From positions 310,001 to 374,000 of the forward strand of contig NZ_JARQXA010000004.1 of assembly GCF_029543155.1 (NCBI RefSeq): a DNA stretch of 64,000 bases, written 5' to 3'. Below the pieces are notes generated by a model, which worked only from the letters and a program-made list of their open reading frames with translations, did no database searches and was not told where the DNA came from. This document shows positions 51,878 through 59,122 of the stretch, in pieces. Source of the stretch: Sphingomonas sp. HITSZ_GF (GTDB lineage: Bacteria > Pseudomonadota > Alphaproteobacteria > Sphingomonadales > Sphingomonadaceae). Every line of letters begins with the position of its first letter. The first letter of the stretch is position 1. A program made the position numbers and the translations under genes.

Positions 51878-52450
51878 TTAGCCCGCTTCGCGCCCGTTCT
51901 TCAGCGCCCGGCCCCACCATTCGAGCTCGTCGAGCAGGTGCCCGGTCCAGCGCAGGTCCTTGTCGTCGGGCGTGAAGCTGCCGCCCTGCGCCTTGCCCCA
52001 CACCCCCATGATGTGCACCGACGCTTCCAGCGGCGCCATCTGCAGCTCGCGCGCCACCATGGTCAGCTGCTCGATCGATCGCGCGGCGCCGTTGCCGCCA
52101 TAGCCCAGCATCGCCGCGGGCTTGCGGTTCCACTCGGCATAGACGAAGTCGAGCGCGTTCTTGAGCACCGCCGGGATGCCGTGATTATATTCGGGGCAGA
52201 TCAGGATATAGCCGTCGGCGCTCGCCACCTTCTCGCCCCAGGCGATCTGTTTGGCGTCGGTATAGCCGCCTGCCGCCGGGGGCTTGGCGAAATGGTAGAA
52301 GGGCAGGTCCCAGTCCTTCAGGTCGATCAGTTCGGGGTCGAGCCCGTCGCGTGCCGCCGCCTGCTCGATCACCCATTTGCCCACCGGCTCGGCCATCCGC
52401 CCCTCGCGGACGCTGCCCAGGATGACGAGGATCTTGAGCGGCTCGGTCAT
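51878..52450 (-). CDS. NADPH-dependent FMN reductase family protein (190 aa)
   Basis: A flavodoxin-like fold with the phosphate loop VILGSVREGRMAEPVGKWV at residues 9-27 and the LICPEYNHGIPAVLKNALDFV flavin-binding segment. Such enzymes reduce FMN, quinones, azo dyes or chromate. No partner monooxygenase is adjacent, so the physiological role is open. 327 bases between its start and typA hold a repeat and the typA leader. Confidence 0.92.
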   Translation of the reverse strand: MTEPLKILVILGSVREGRMAEPVGKWVIEQAAARDGLDPELIDLKDWDLPFYHFAKPPAAGGYTDAKQIAWGEKVASADGYILICPEYNHGIPAVLKNALDFVYAEWNRKPAAMLGYGGNGAARSIEQLTMVARELQMAPLEASVHIMGVWGKAQGGSFTPDDKDLRWTGHLLDELEWWGRALKNGREAG

Positions 52451-52667
52451 GCTTTTCCCTTCATGCGATCTGGCGCTGTCCTACACGGCGCTTTTGTGGT
52501 TCAGAATGTATGATGCGCGGTTCCGCTCCAACCACCCATTTGGCGAATGCCGATCCCCGGCTGCGGCCCGGCCTTGCCGGTAGGATCTCGCACGCCCATC
52601 TCGCAGGGGACGGCCTCGCGCGTAGCTGTCGAGACTTTTGTGACTTTCGGGCCTCCCGCGCCCGTAT

Positions 52668-52696
52668 GGCGAGTCAACGGAGTCAACATTTTCGCC
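52668..52696 (+). repeat. GAGTCAAC repeat, copy 2 (upstream of typA)
   Basis: It matches 17648-17676 at 27 of 29 bases: GGCGAGTCAACGGAGTCAAC followed by ATTTTCGCC. The next bases form a small stem CGCC-GA-GGCG. It lies about 80 bases before the typA start on the same strand. The 327-base gap 52451-52777 holds nothing else I could support. Confidence 0.8.
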
Positions 52697-52777
52697 GAGG
52701 CGCCTGCACGAACACCGGGCTTCCCGCAGCGCACAAATTGCTGTACGGGCCCGCCAACTTATTTCCAGGATAGCATC

Positions 52778-54616
52778 ATGAACCTCCGCAACGTGGCGAT
52801 CATCGCGCACGTCGACCACGGCAAGACCACGCTCGTCGACCAGCTCTTCCGTCAGTCCGGCACCTTCCGCGACAACCAGCGCGTCGAAGAGCGCGCGATG
52901 GATTCGAACGACCTCGAAAAGGAGCGCGGCATCACCATCCTGGCGAAGCCGACCTCGGTCGAATGGGCGCCTCCGGGCGGCGGCGATCCGGTTCGCATCA
53001 ACATCGTCGACACGCCCGGCCACGCCGATTTCGGCGGCGAAGTGGAGCGCATCCTCTCGATGGTCGACGGCGTGATCCTGCTGGTCGATTCGTCGGAAGG
53101 CGCGATGCCGCAGACCAAGTTCGTCACCGGCAAGGCGCTCAAGCTCGGCCTCAAGCCGATCGTGGTCGTCAACAAGATCGACCGTTCGGATGCGCGCGTG
53201 CAGGAAGTGCTCGACGAAGTGTTCGATCTGTTCGTCACGCTCGAGGCCAATGACGAGCAGCTCGATTTCCCGGTGCTCTACGCCTCGGGCCGCAACGGCT
53301 ATGCCTCGGACGATCCCGACGCCCGCGAAGGCACGCTGCAGCCGCTGTTCGAGAAGATCGTCGAGCATGTGCCGCCGCCCGCGCTCGACGTCGATGCGCC
53401 GTTCAGCTTCCTGGTGACGCTGCTCGATCGCGACAACTTCCTCGGCCGCATCCTCACCGGCCGCGTCCAGTCGGGCACGGTCAAGCTCAACCAGCCGATC
53501 CACGCGCTCGACGCCACCGGCAAGGTGATCGAGACCGGCCGCGCCTCGAAGATCATGACCTTCCAGGGCCTCGAGCGCGTGCCTACCGACGAAGCCAAGG
53601 CAGGCGACATCATTTCGCTGGCCGGCCTGACGGTCGCCACCGTGTCGAACACCATCGCCGACACCTCGGTGTCGACGCCGATCCAGGCGCAGCCGATCGA
53701 TCCGCCGACGCTGTCGATGCGCTTCGCCGTCAACGATTCGCCGATGGCGGGCCGGGAAGGCTCGAAGGTCACCAGCCGCATGATCCGCGACCGCCTCGAG
53801 CGCGAAGCGGAATCGAACGTGGCGATCAAGGTCACCGAGAGCGAGGACAAGGATTCGTTCGAAGTCGCGGGCCGCGGCGAGCTTCAGCTCGGCGTGCTGA
53901 TCGAGACGATGCGCCGCGAGGGCTTCGAACTCGGCATCAGCCGTCCGCGCGTGCTGTTCGGCGAAGAGGACGGCAAGAAGACCGAGCCGTACGAAACCGT
54001 CGTGATCGACGTGGACGATGAATTCTCGGGCACGGTCGTCGACAAGATGAACCAGCGCAAGGCCGAGATGACCGACATGCGTCCCTCGGGTGGCGGCAAG
54101 ACCCGCATCACCTTCTCGGCGCCGTCGCGCGGCCTGATCGGCTATCATGGCGAGTTCCTGTCGGACACCCGCGGCACCGGCATCATGAACCGCCTGTTCG
54201 AGAAATATGGCCCCCACAAGGGCCAGATCGAAGGCCGCAAGAACGGCGTGCTGATCTCGAACGGCAACGGCGAAGCGCAGAGCTACGCCCTCGGCCCGCT
54301 CGAAGAGCGCGGCATCCTGTTCGTCGGGCATGGCGAGGCGCTCTACGAGGGCATGATCGTCGGCGAGAACGCCAAGACGGAAGACCTTGAGGTCAACCCG
54401 ATGAAGGCGAAGCAGCTCACCAACTTCCGCGCTTCGGGTGGCAAGGACGACGCCGTCCGCCTCACCCCGCCGAAGAAGATGACGCTGGAGCAGGCGATCG
54501 CGTACATCGACGATGACGAGATGGTCGAAGTCACGCCGACCAAGATCCGCCTGCGCAAGCGCCACCTCGATCCGCACGAGCGCAAGCGCGCCAGCCGCGC
54601 CAAGAACGCCGGCTAA
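52778..54616 (+). CDS. typA: translational GTPase TypA/BipA
   Basis: BipA is an EF-G-like GTPase that acts on the ribosome in 50S assembly and stress. G1 AHVDHGKTTLVDQL, G2/switch ERGITILAKPTSV, G3 DTPGHADFGGEV and G4 NKIDRSD are clear at the N terminus. The C-terminal part includes the BipA-specific end. MNLRNVAIIAHVDHG is the family start, so ATG 52778 is chosen; the frame is open for 77 codons upstream but that part covers the repeat. 612 aa is normal. Confidence 0.97.
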   Translation: MNLRNVAIIAHVDHGKTTLVDQLFRQSGTFRDNQRVEERAMDSNDLEKERGITILAKPTSVEWAPPGGGDPVRINIVDTPGHADFGGEVERILSMVDGVILLVDSSEGAMPQTKFVTGKALKLGLKPIVVVNKIDRSDARVQEVLDEVFDLFVTLEANDEQLDFPVLYASGRNGYASDDPDAREGTLQPLFEKIVEHVPPPALDVDAPFSFLVTLLDRDNFLGRILTGRVQSGTVKLNQPIHALDATGKVIETGRASKIMTFQGLERVPTDEAKAGDIISLAGLTVATVSNTIADTSVSTPIQAQPIDPPTLSMRFAVNDSPMAGREGSKVTSRMIRDRLEREAESNVAIKVTESEDKDSFEVAGRGELQLGVLIETMRREGFELGISRPRVLFGEEDGKKTEPYETVVIDVDDEFSGTVVDKMNQRKAEMTDMRPSGGGKTRITFSAPSRGLIGYHGEFLSDTRGTGIMNRLFEKYGPHKGQIEGRKNGVLISNGNGEAQSYALGPLEERGILFVGHGEALYEGMIVGENAKTEDLEVNPMKAKQLTNFRASGGKDDAVRLTPPKKMTLEQAIAYIDDDEMVEVTPTKIRLRKRHLDPHERKRASRAKNAG

Positions 54617-54627
54617 GGGCGATCTCC

Positions 54628-54661
54628 ACCGTCACCCCCTGCCTTGGGCCGGGGTGACGGT
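54628..54661 (+). terminator. hairpin after typA
   Basis: ACCGTCACCCC (54628-54638) and GGGGTGACGGT (54651-54661) are perfect 11-base complements around a 12-base loop, starting 12 bases after the typA stop. No T tract follows, so it may be a 3' end stabiliser or weak terminator rather than a full one. Confidence 0.55.
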
Positions 54662-54715
54662 AGGAGGATAGAGCTTCGCCTCGGGTCTTTCCTACAGGCG
54701 GCTATCTGTGATTAG

Positions 54716-54752
54716 CTCCGTCTAGTCCCCAGTGGACCGGGCGGAGTTTTTT
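54716..54752 (+). promoter_or_regulatory. terminator-like hairpin containing the ribosome binding site of the next gene
   Basis: CTCCGTCTAGTCC pairs with GGACCGGGCGGAG (54716-54728 with 54734-54746; 12 of 13 positions pair with two G-T) around a five-base loop, followed by TTTTTT. The last arm's GGAG sits seven bases before ATG 54754. So the stem would both hide that ribosome binding site and look like an intrinsic terminator. Confidence 0.65.
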
Positions 54753-54753
54753 C

Positions 54754-55317
54754 ATGCTGTTGACGATGCTGGCCCTGATCGCCGCGCAGGAGGTGCCGGG
54801 CACGCAGAACGCGCCGAAGCAGGAAGCCGACGGCAAGCAGAGCTGGTCGATCCTCAACGACCCCTGCACCAGCGGCCCGCCGCGGAAAGCCGATGAGATC
54901 GTCGTCTGCGGCCAGGGCGCTCAGGCCGAGCCGCGCCTGCCGCTGCCCGGCCAGCGCGGCCCGCCTGACCGCCCGATGCCGAGCAATCCGGACGTGAGCG
55001 GCATCGGCGCCTTGAATGCCTCGATCGCACCCTGCGCCACCCGGTCGGAAGGCTGCACTACCGGCATCAACATCCTCGGCATGGGCACCGCGCTGATTCG
55101 CGGCGTCGGCAAGGTCATCGATCCGAACAGCTGCTGTGAGGAGCCGGGCGAGGCGACCAATCCGGTCAAGCTCGTCGGCGATGCGATCGGCGGGGTGGGG
55201 CGTGCCTTCCGCAAGAAGCCGGACAAGAGCGGCCGGGTCGCCATCGCGCTCGACGATTTGCCTGCGCCCGAGCCGCGCCGGCTGCGTGACCTGGAGGTGC
55301 GCCTGCCGTTGCCCTGA
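54754..55317 (+). CDS. hypothetical periplasmic protein with EIVVCG motif (187 aa)
   Basis: A short hydrophobic start LLTMLALIAA precedes a Pro/Gly-rich mature part. DPCTSGPPRKADEIVVCGQ is the motif of a set of sphingomonad-type secreted proteins (paired Cys with EIVVCG). Other cysteines occur at CATRSEGC and SCC. No enzyme motif is seen. The ribosome binding site lies in the 3' arm of a terminator-like hairpin. A gene for a secreted esterase follows after 57 bases. Confidence 0.7.
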   Translation: MLLTMLALIAAQEVPGTQNAPKQEADGKQSWSILNDPCTSGPPRKADEIVVCGQGAQAEPRLPLPGQRGPPDRPMPSNPDVSGIGALNASIAPCATRSEGCTTGINILGMGTALIRGVGKVIDPNSCCEEPGEATNPVKLVGDAIGGVGRAFRKKPDKSGRVAIALDDLPAPEPRRLRDLEVRLPLP

Positions 55318-55374
55318 TTGTTATTGGCACCGGTGTCATCTAGCCTCCGGGCAAACAGATTCGGGAGGGATTGG

Positions 55375-56238
55375 ATGCGTGGATTGATGCTTGCCGGGCT
55401 TGGCCTGGCGCTTTCGGCGACGGCGGCGCAGGCGCAGACTGCACCGCAGGACCGCCCGCCGGCAGTGCCGATCAAGGCGTCGAAGATCATCCTGGTCGGC
55501 GATTCGACCACGCAGGTGCTGTCGGGCTGGGGCGGCAGCTTCTGCGCCTATCACGTCACCAGCTTTGCCGCCTGCGTGAACCTCGCGCGGGGCGGGCGCA
55601 GCACCTACAGCTATCGGGCGGAAGGCAGCTGGGACCTGGCGCTCGCCGAAATGAAGACGCCAGGCTTCGTGAAGACCTATGTCCTCATCCAGTTCGGCCA
55701 TAACGACCAGCCGGGCAAGCCGGGCCGTTCGACCGATCTCGCCACCGAGTTTCCGGCCAATCTGCGGCTCTATGTGAAGGAAGCGCGCGCTGCCGGGGCC
55801 GAGCCGATCCTGCTCACCCCGCTCACGCGCCGCCAGTTCAAGGCCGGCAAGCTCGATCGCGATCTCGATGCCTGGGCGGAGTCGATCCGCAAGGTGGCGG
55901 CGGAGATGAACGTGCCGCTGGTCGATCTGAACAAGCGCAGCGCCGATGCGGTCGAGGCGCTGGGACCGTCCATGGCCAATCGCTTCGCCCAGGTGCCGCC
56001 GGTGCGCGAAGTCTCGGCTGCGGCGCTCACCGGAACGACGATCGCCAACCCGGCGGCGACGCCCGCGGCGCCCGCTGCGGCGACACAGAGCAATGCGGCG
56101 GTCGAGCCGCTCGGCGATGCCAAGCTGGCCTTCGACTATACCCATCTGGGGCCGGTGGGGGCCGACTTCTTCTCGAAGATGGTGGCGGACGAACTGGCGG
56201 TGGCGGTGTCGACGATGCGTCCGCTGCTGGTGCCCTGA
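55375..56238 (+). CDS. secreted SGNH hydrolase, rhamnogalacturonan acetylesterase-like (287 aa)
   Basis: A signal peptide (residues 1-22, ending AQAQ) precedes block I KIILVGDSTTQVLSGWGG (nucleophile Ser), block II NLARGGRSTYSY (Gly), block III VLIQFGHNDQPG (Asn) and block V DYTHLGPVGADFFS (Asp-x-x-His). These match the carbohydrate esterase 12 family that deacetylates pectin. An Ala/Pro-rich insertion (residues about 218-240) is unusual. GGGAGGG precedes the start. Activity is inferred. Confidence 0.9.
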   Translation: MRGLMLAGLGLALSATAAQAQTAPQDRPPAVPIKASKIILVGDSTTQVLSGWGGSFCAYHVTSFAACVNLARGGRSTYSYRAEGSWDLALAEMKTPGFVKTYVLIQFGHNDQPGKPGRSTDLATEFPANLRLYVKEARAAGAEPILLTPLTRRQFKAGKLDRDLDAWAESIRKVAAEMNVPLVDLNKRSADAVEALGPSMANRFAQVPPVREVSAAALTGTTIANPAATPAAPAAATQSNAAVEPLGDAKLAFDYTHLGPVGADFFSKMVADELAVAVSTMRPLLVP

Positions 56239-56281
56239 AGAATTCGGCGGCCCGCGGGATTGCGGGCCGCCGGACGAGAGC

Positions 56282-56794
56282 TCAGCGGCGGCGGATGCGC
56301 GAGGTCGAGACGGAGCGGCTGAAATAGCCGTTGCCGCGCGACTGCGAGACATCGCGCGAATGGAGCAGGCGGCCATTGCCGCCGGTCAGGTCGGCCGAGC
56401 GGGTATAGCCGTTGCCGGTGCGGGCGGCGGAAGCCTGGTAGTTGACCGAGCGGCCGCCGAAGCCGGTGGCGCTGGCGCTGGCGCTGGTCGAGGCAGTGCC
56501 GCCGCCATGGCTGTGGCTGGCGTTGAAGCCGGCGGTGCGGCCGGCAAAGCCGGTGGTGCTGCCGCTCGCGGTCCAGCCGCTGTCGGTGCGGGTGCGGTCA
56601 TAGTCGCGGCTGGCGGTGGCGCCGTCGGACTTGCGGGTAACGCTGGAGTCGAGGCTCACCGAACCCTGGCCGTCACGGGTGACGGTGCGCGAGCCCTCAT
56701 AATTGGGGCGGTCGACGGTGGTGGAGTGCGTGGACTGGGCATGGGCAGGCAGGGCGATCAGGGCCAGGGGGGCGATACACAACAGGCTCTTCAT
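56282..56794 (-). CDS. secreted Ser/Gly/Thr-rich hypothetical protein (170 aa)
   Basis: The signal peptide KSLLCIAPLALIALPAHAQ is clear. The mature protein is of low complexity, with repeats such as TVTRDGQGSVSLDSSVTRKSD, DGATASRDYDRTRT and RGNGYFSRSVSTSR, suggesting repeated beta strands or an unfolded exposed protein. No known domain. GGAG precedes the ATG. It sits just downstream of the ECF sigma/membrane partner pair and may be controlled by it. Confidence 0.7.
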   Translation of the reverse strand: MKSLLCIAPLALIALPAHAQSTHSTTVDRPNYEGSRTVTRDGQGSVSLDSSVTRKSDGATASRDYDRTRTDSGWTASGSTTGFAGRTAGFNASHSHGGGTASTSASASATGFGGRSVNYQASAARTGNGYTRSADLTGGNGRLLHSRDVSQSRGNGYFSRSVSTSRIRRR

Positions 56795-56841
56795 GGCGGT
56801 TCTCCGTGGTTTGCTGGGCAGGCCGTGACCTGCCTGCTTCC

Positions 56842-57513
56842 TCAACGGTCGATCGGAAGATTCCCTTCGCGGTTCATTTCCGCCCGCCGCCGCGCCCGCC
56901 ATTCGCGGCGCTGTTCGAAGCGCTCGCGGATCTGCTGCGCGCGCGGGCTTTCGGAGATGGCGCGGGCGATCGGGTGCGGATCGCCTTCCTCGCGCAGCTG
57001 CTGCGCGCGGGCGGTGATCTCGGGATGGCGCTCGGCGACGCGGCGGCGCAGCGCCTCGCGCTGTTCGGGCGTCATCGACTGGATGCGTTCGCGGATCGCT
57101 GCGCGGCGCTCCAGCCGGCGGGCGAGCATGCCTTGCTGCGGCCCGGCAACGGGGGTCGGCGAGGCGATGGGCACCGCGACCTGCTGCGGCTTGGCGGCGC
57201 GGGGCCGGGGCGGCGGCGCGGGCGTCGGCTTGGGGGCAGGGGCGAAGACCGCGGCGATCGCCGGCAGCGGATCGGGCAGCTTGCCGAGCACGCCAGAGGC
57301 TGCGGCGGCCGCACTGGTCAGCAGCAGCGCGCCGGCGCCGGCGAGCAGGCCGCGATGCCGGCGGATGCTTCCCCGCAGCGAGCGCCGCGGCGGCGGGATG
57401 CGGGCAGCGAGCGCGGCCGCGGTGACGTCGCGGGTAAAGCCGGCGCGCAGCGGCGGCGGGCTCGCCCGGTCGAGCGCAGCCTTTTCGGCGGCGGTGAAGG
57501 GGTCGCCGTTCAT
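56842..57513 (-). CDS. membrane protein with LTxxQ-like periplasmic part, probable anti-sigma partner (223 aa)
   Basis: The first 50 residues are cytoplasmic (PFTAAEKAALDRASPPP) and one membrane helix lies at about 54-76. A Pro-rich linker follows. The C-terminal part is a long charged helix with MTPEQREALRRR (from residue 147), like the LTxxQ motif of CpxP/Spy/CnrX proteins. Its start overlaps the ECF sigma stop by four bases, as anti-sigma factors often do. The role is inferred from context; no zinc anti-sigma motif (HxxxCxxC) is seen. Confidence 0.7.
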   Translation of the reverse strand: MNGDPFTAAEKAALDRASPPPLRAGFTRDVTAAALAARIPPPRRSLRGSIRRHRGLLAGAGALLLTSAAAAASGVLGKLPDPLPAIAAVFAPAPKPTPAPPPRPRAAKPQQVAVPIASPTPVAGPQQGMLARRLERRAAIRERIQSMTPEQREALRRRVAERHPEITARAQQLREEGDPHPIARAISESPRAQQIRERFEQRREWRARRRAEMNREGNLPIDR

Positions 57514-58064
57514 GCCGCGCGCTCCAGTGAGATCAGCCCGCGCGCCGCCAGTGCCTCGCGCATCGCGGCGCGTGCGCGGAACAGCAGCGATTCAAAGGCC
57601 TTGAGGTTCATGTCCATCGCCGTCGCCGCCATCGTGTTGGGCAGTTCCTCATAATAGGTGAGCACGATCGCTGCACGCTGCCGCTCGCTCAGCGCACCCA
57701 GCGCCGCCACTGCCTGCGCCCGCAGCCGCTCCGAATCGAGCAGCGCATCGGCGGCCGGGCTGTCGTCGGCGCGCTCGGGCACTTCTTCGTCGCTGGCGAA
57801 GCGGCGGCGGCGCAGCCGGTCGAGGCACAGGTTCATCGCGACCCGGTTGAGCCACGCGCCGATCCCGGCCTTCCCGCTCTGCCACGCGCCGGCCTGGGCC
57901 CAAAGCCGCAACAAGGATTCCTGCGCCACGTCTTCCGCCTCCGCGGCATCGCCGATCATCCGCCAGGCGATGCGATGCAGCCGCTCGGCATGGCTGTCGA
58001 CGACATGCGAGAAGGCCGCCGCATCGCGCTGTGCGATCCGGCGCATCACGGCGTCGTCGTTCAT
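57510..58064 (-). CDS. ECF-type RNA polymerase sigma factor (184 aa)
   Basis: Region 2 is visible in FSHVVDSHAERLHRIAWRMIGDAAEAEDVAQESLLRLW, split across residues 17-54, followed by INxx-type DNA-melting part WLNRVAMNLCLDRLRRRR. Region 4 is LGALSERQRAAIVLTYYEELPN and MDMNLKAFESLLFRARAAMRE. It is a class of short ECF factors paired with membrane regulators. ATG 58064 is chosen because NDDAVMRRIAQRD matches relatives; ATG 58073 is also possible. It leads the unit with the 56842 gene. Confidence 0.9.
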   Translation of the reverse strand: MNDDAVMRRIAQRDAAAFSHVVDSHAERLHRIAWRMIGDAAEAEDVAQESLLRLWAQAGAWQSGKAGIGAWLNRVAMNLCLDRLRRRRFASDEEVPERADDSPAADALLDSERLRAQAVAALGALSERQRAAIVLTYYEELPNTMAATAMDMNLKAFESLLFRARAAMREALAARGLISLERAA

Positions 58065-58157
58065 CCCATGCATCAACACCAGACCGGCATAGACTGTCCT
58101 GCTCTGCACAGGCCTTAACGGCCGGCCGCGCAAAACCCTTCGCGGTCTTTTTCTGCG

Positions 58158-58559
58158 TCAGGCCTTGGCCAGCTCCAGCAGCACCGCCCATTCGTCGTCG
58201 CGCACCGGCGTGACCGACAGGCGCGACTGGCGCAGCACCTCGAGCTTGGCGAGGCGCGGTTCGGCCTTGAGCATCGCGAGCGTCACCGGCTTGGCGAGCT
58301 TGCGCACCGGCTTCACCGCGACGCTGGCCCATTTGCCATCGTCCCCGTCCGGCTGCCAGGCCCGGGTGATCTCCATGATCCCCACCGCCGCCTTCTCGGT
58401 GTTCGAGTGATAGAATAGTGCCTGGTCGCCCGGTTCCATCTCCTTCAGGAAATTGCGGGCGGTGTAGTTGCGCACCCCGTTCCATTCGGTCGCGCCGTCG
58501 CGGATCAGGTCGTCCCAGCTATAGGCATCGGGTTCGGAGCGGAGCAGCCAATATCGCAT
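58158..58559 (-). CDS. EVE domain protein (133 aa)
   Basis: The start MRYWLLRSEPDAYSWDDLI, then GVRNYTARNFLKEMEPGDQALFYHSN and AVGIMEITRAW, are hallmarks of the EVE domain, a PUA-like fold that can bind modified bases in DNA or RNA. Here it stands alone with the usual length. The C-terminal VEVLRQSRLSVTPV-like segment is present. There is no adjoining restriction enzyme. It may recognise modified nucleic acid; the partner is unknown. Confidence 0.92.
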   Translation of the reverse strand: MRYWLLRSEPDAYSWDDLIRDGATEWNGVRNYTARNFLKEMEPGDQALFYHSNTEKAAVGIMEITRAWQPDGDDGKWASVAVKPVRKLAKPVTLAMLKAEPRLAKLEVLRQSRLSVTPVRDDEWAVLLELAKA

Positions 58560-58603
58560 GCCGCCCGCATTAACCGCCTAAACCGCTGCTTAACAACCGA
58601 TTC

Positions 58604-58628
58604 CGAACCAGTTCAGCCGCCGAGCGTT
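58604..58628 (+). promoter_or_regulatory. candidate EcfG-type general stress promoter
   Basis: CGAAC (58604-58608) and CGTT (58625-58628) with 16 bases between them differ in one base from the alphaproteobacterial EcfG consensus GGAAC-N16-CGTT. It would give a leader of about 65 bases to the gene at 58703. Confidence 0.5.
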
Positions 58629-58702
58629 ATCTCCCTAACCTCAGCGCCGCGACTCGTCCCTCCTCGGACGGCCGGCAGGCGCCAGCAATGAGGAGGAAAG
58701 TG

Positions 58703-59071
58703 ATGAGCAAGTTCATGAAGAAGGCAGTGCTCGGCGCCGTCGTCGCCGCCACCACCCTGGCCGCGGCCGCTCCGGCTGCCGAAGCGCAGCGCTATCGCGG
58801 CGGCTATTATGGCGACCGCCACTATCGCGGCCATGACAACACCGGCACCGCGATCGTCGCGGGCATCGCCGGCATCGCCATCGGTGCCGCCATCGCCGGC
58901 AACGACCGCCGCTACGACTATGATCGCGGCTATTACCGCCAGCACGGCTATTACCCGACCGACGGCTATTATTATCGCAACCACTACCGCTCGTATCGCG
59001 GCTATTGCGAGGTCCGCCGGGTCTATGACCCCTATTATGGCCGTTCGGTTCGCGTCCGCTACTGCCGCTGA
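58703..59071 (+). CDS. secreted Tyr/Gly/Arg-rich protein with glycine zipper (122 aa)
   Basis: A signal peptide (residues about 1-28, ending AAEAQ) is followed by a Tyr/Arg-rich part (RYRGGYYGDRHYRGHD). A glycine zipper AGIAGIAIGAAIAG (about residues 54-67) follows, then more Tyr-rich repeats. Two cysteines close the protein (GYC..., RYC). Similar short proteins abound in alphaproteobacteria and may sit in the envelope. AGGAGGAAAGTG precedes ATG 58703, which is preferred over an ATG 15 bases upstream. Confidence 0.8.
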   Translation: MSKFMKKAVLGAVVAATTLAAAAPAAEAQRYRGGYYGDRHYRGHDNTGTAIVAGIAGIAIGAAIAGNDRRYDYDRGYYRQHGYYPTDGYYYRNHYRSYRGYCEVRRVYDPYYGRSVRVRYCR

Positions 59072-59122
59072 CACCCTTAAGGGGGGCTAGCCTCGCGCTG
59101 GCCCCCCGCTAGGCTGCGGCGC

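Noticed and set aside
52481..54577. 698-codon open frame opposite typA
   Set aside because: The typA frame has all GTPase motifs in order, and the antisense product is a low-complexity Arg/Asp/Leu mix.
58158..58559. Anti-phage defence island around the EVE protein
   Set aside because: EVE domains can be part of defence, but the neighbours are an ECF sigma factor and a small secreted protein, with no nuclease, methylase or mobile-element signs.
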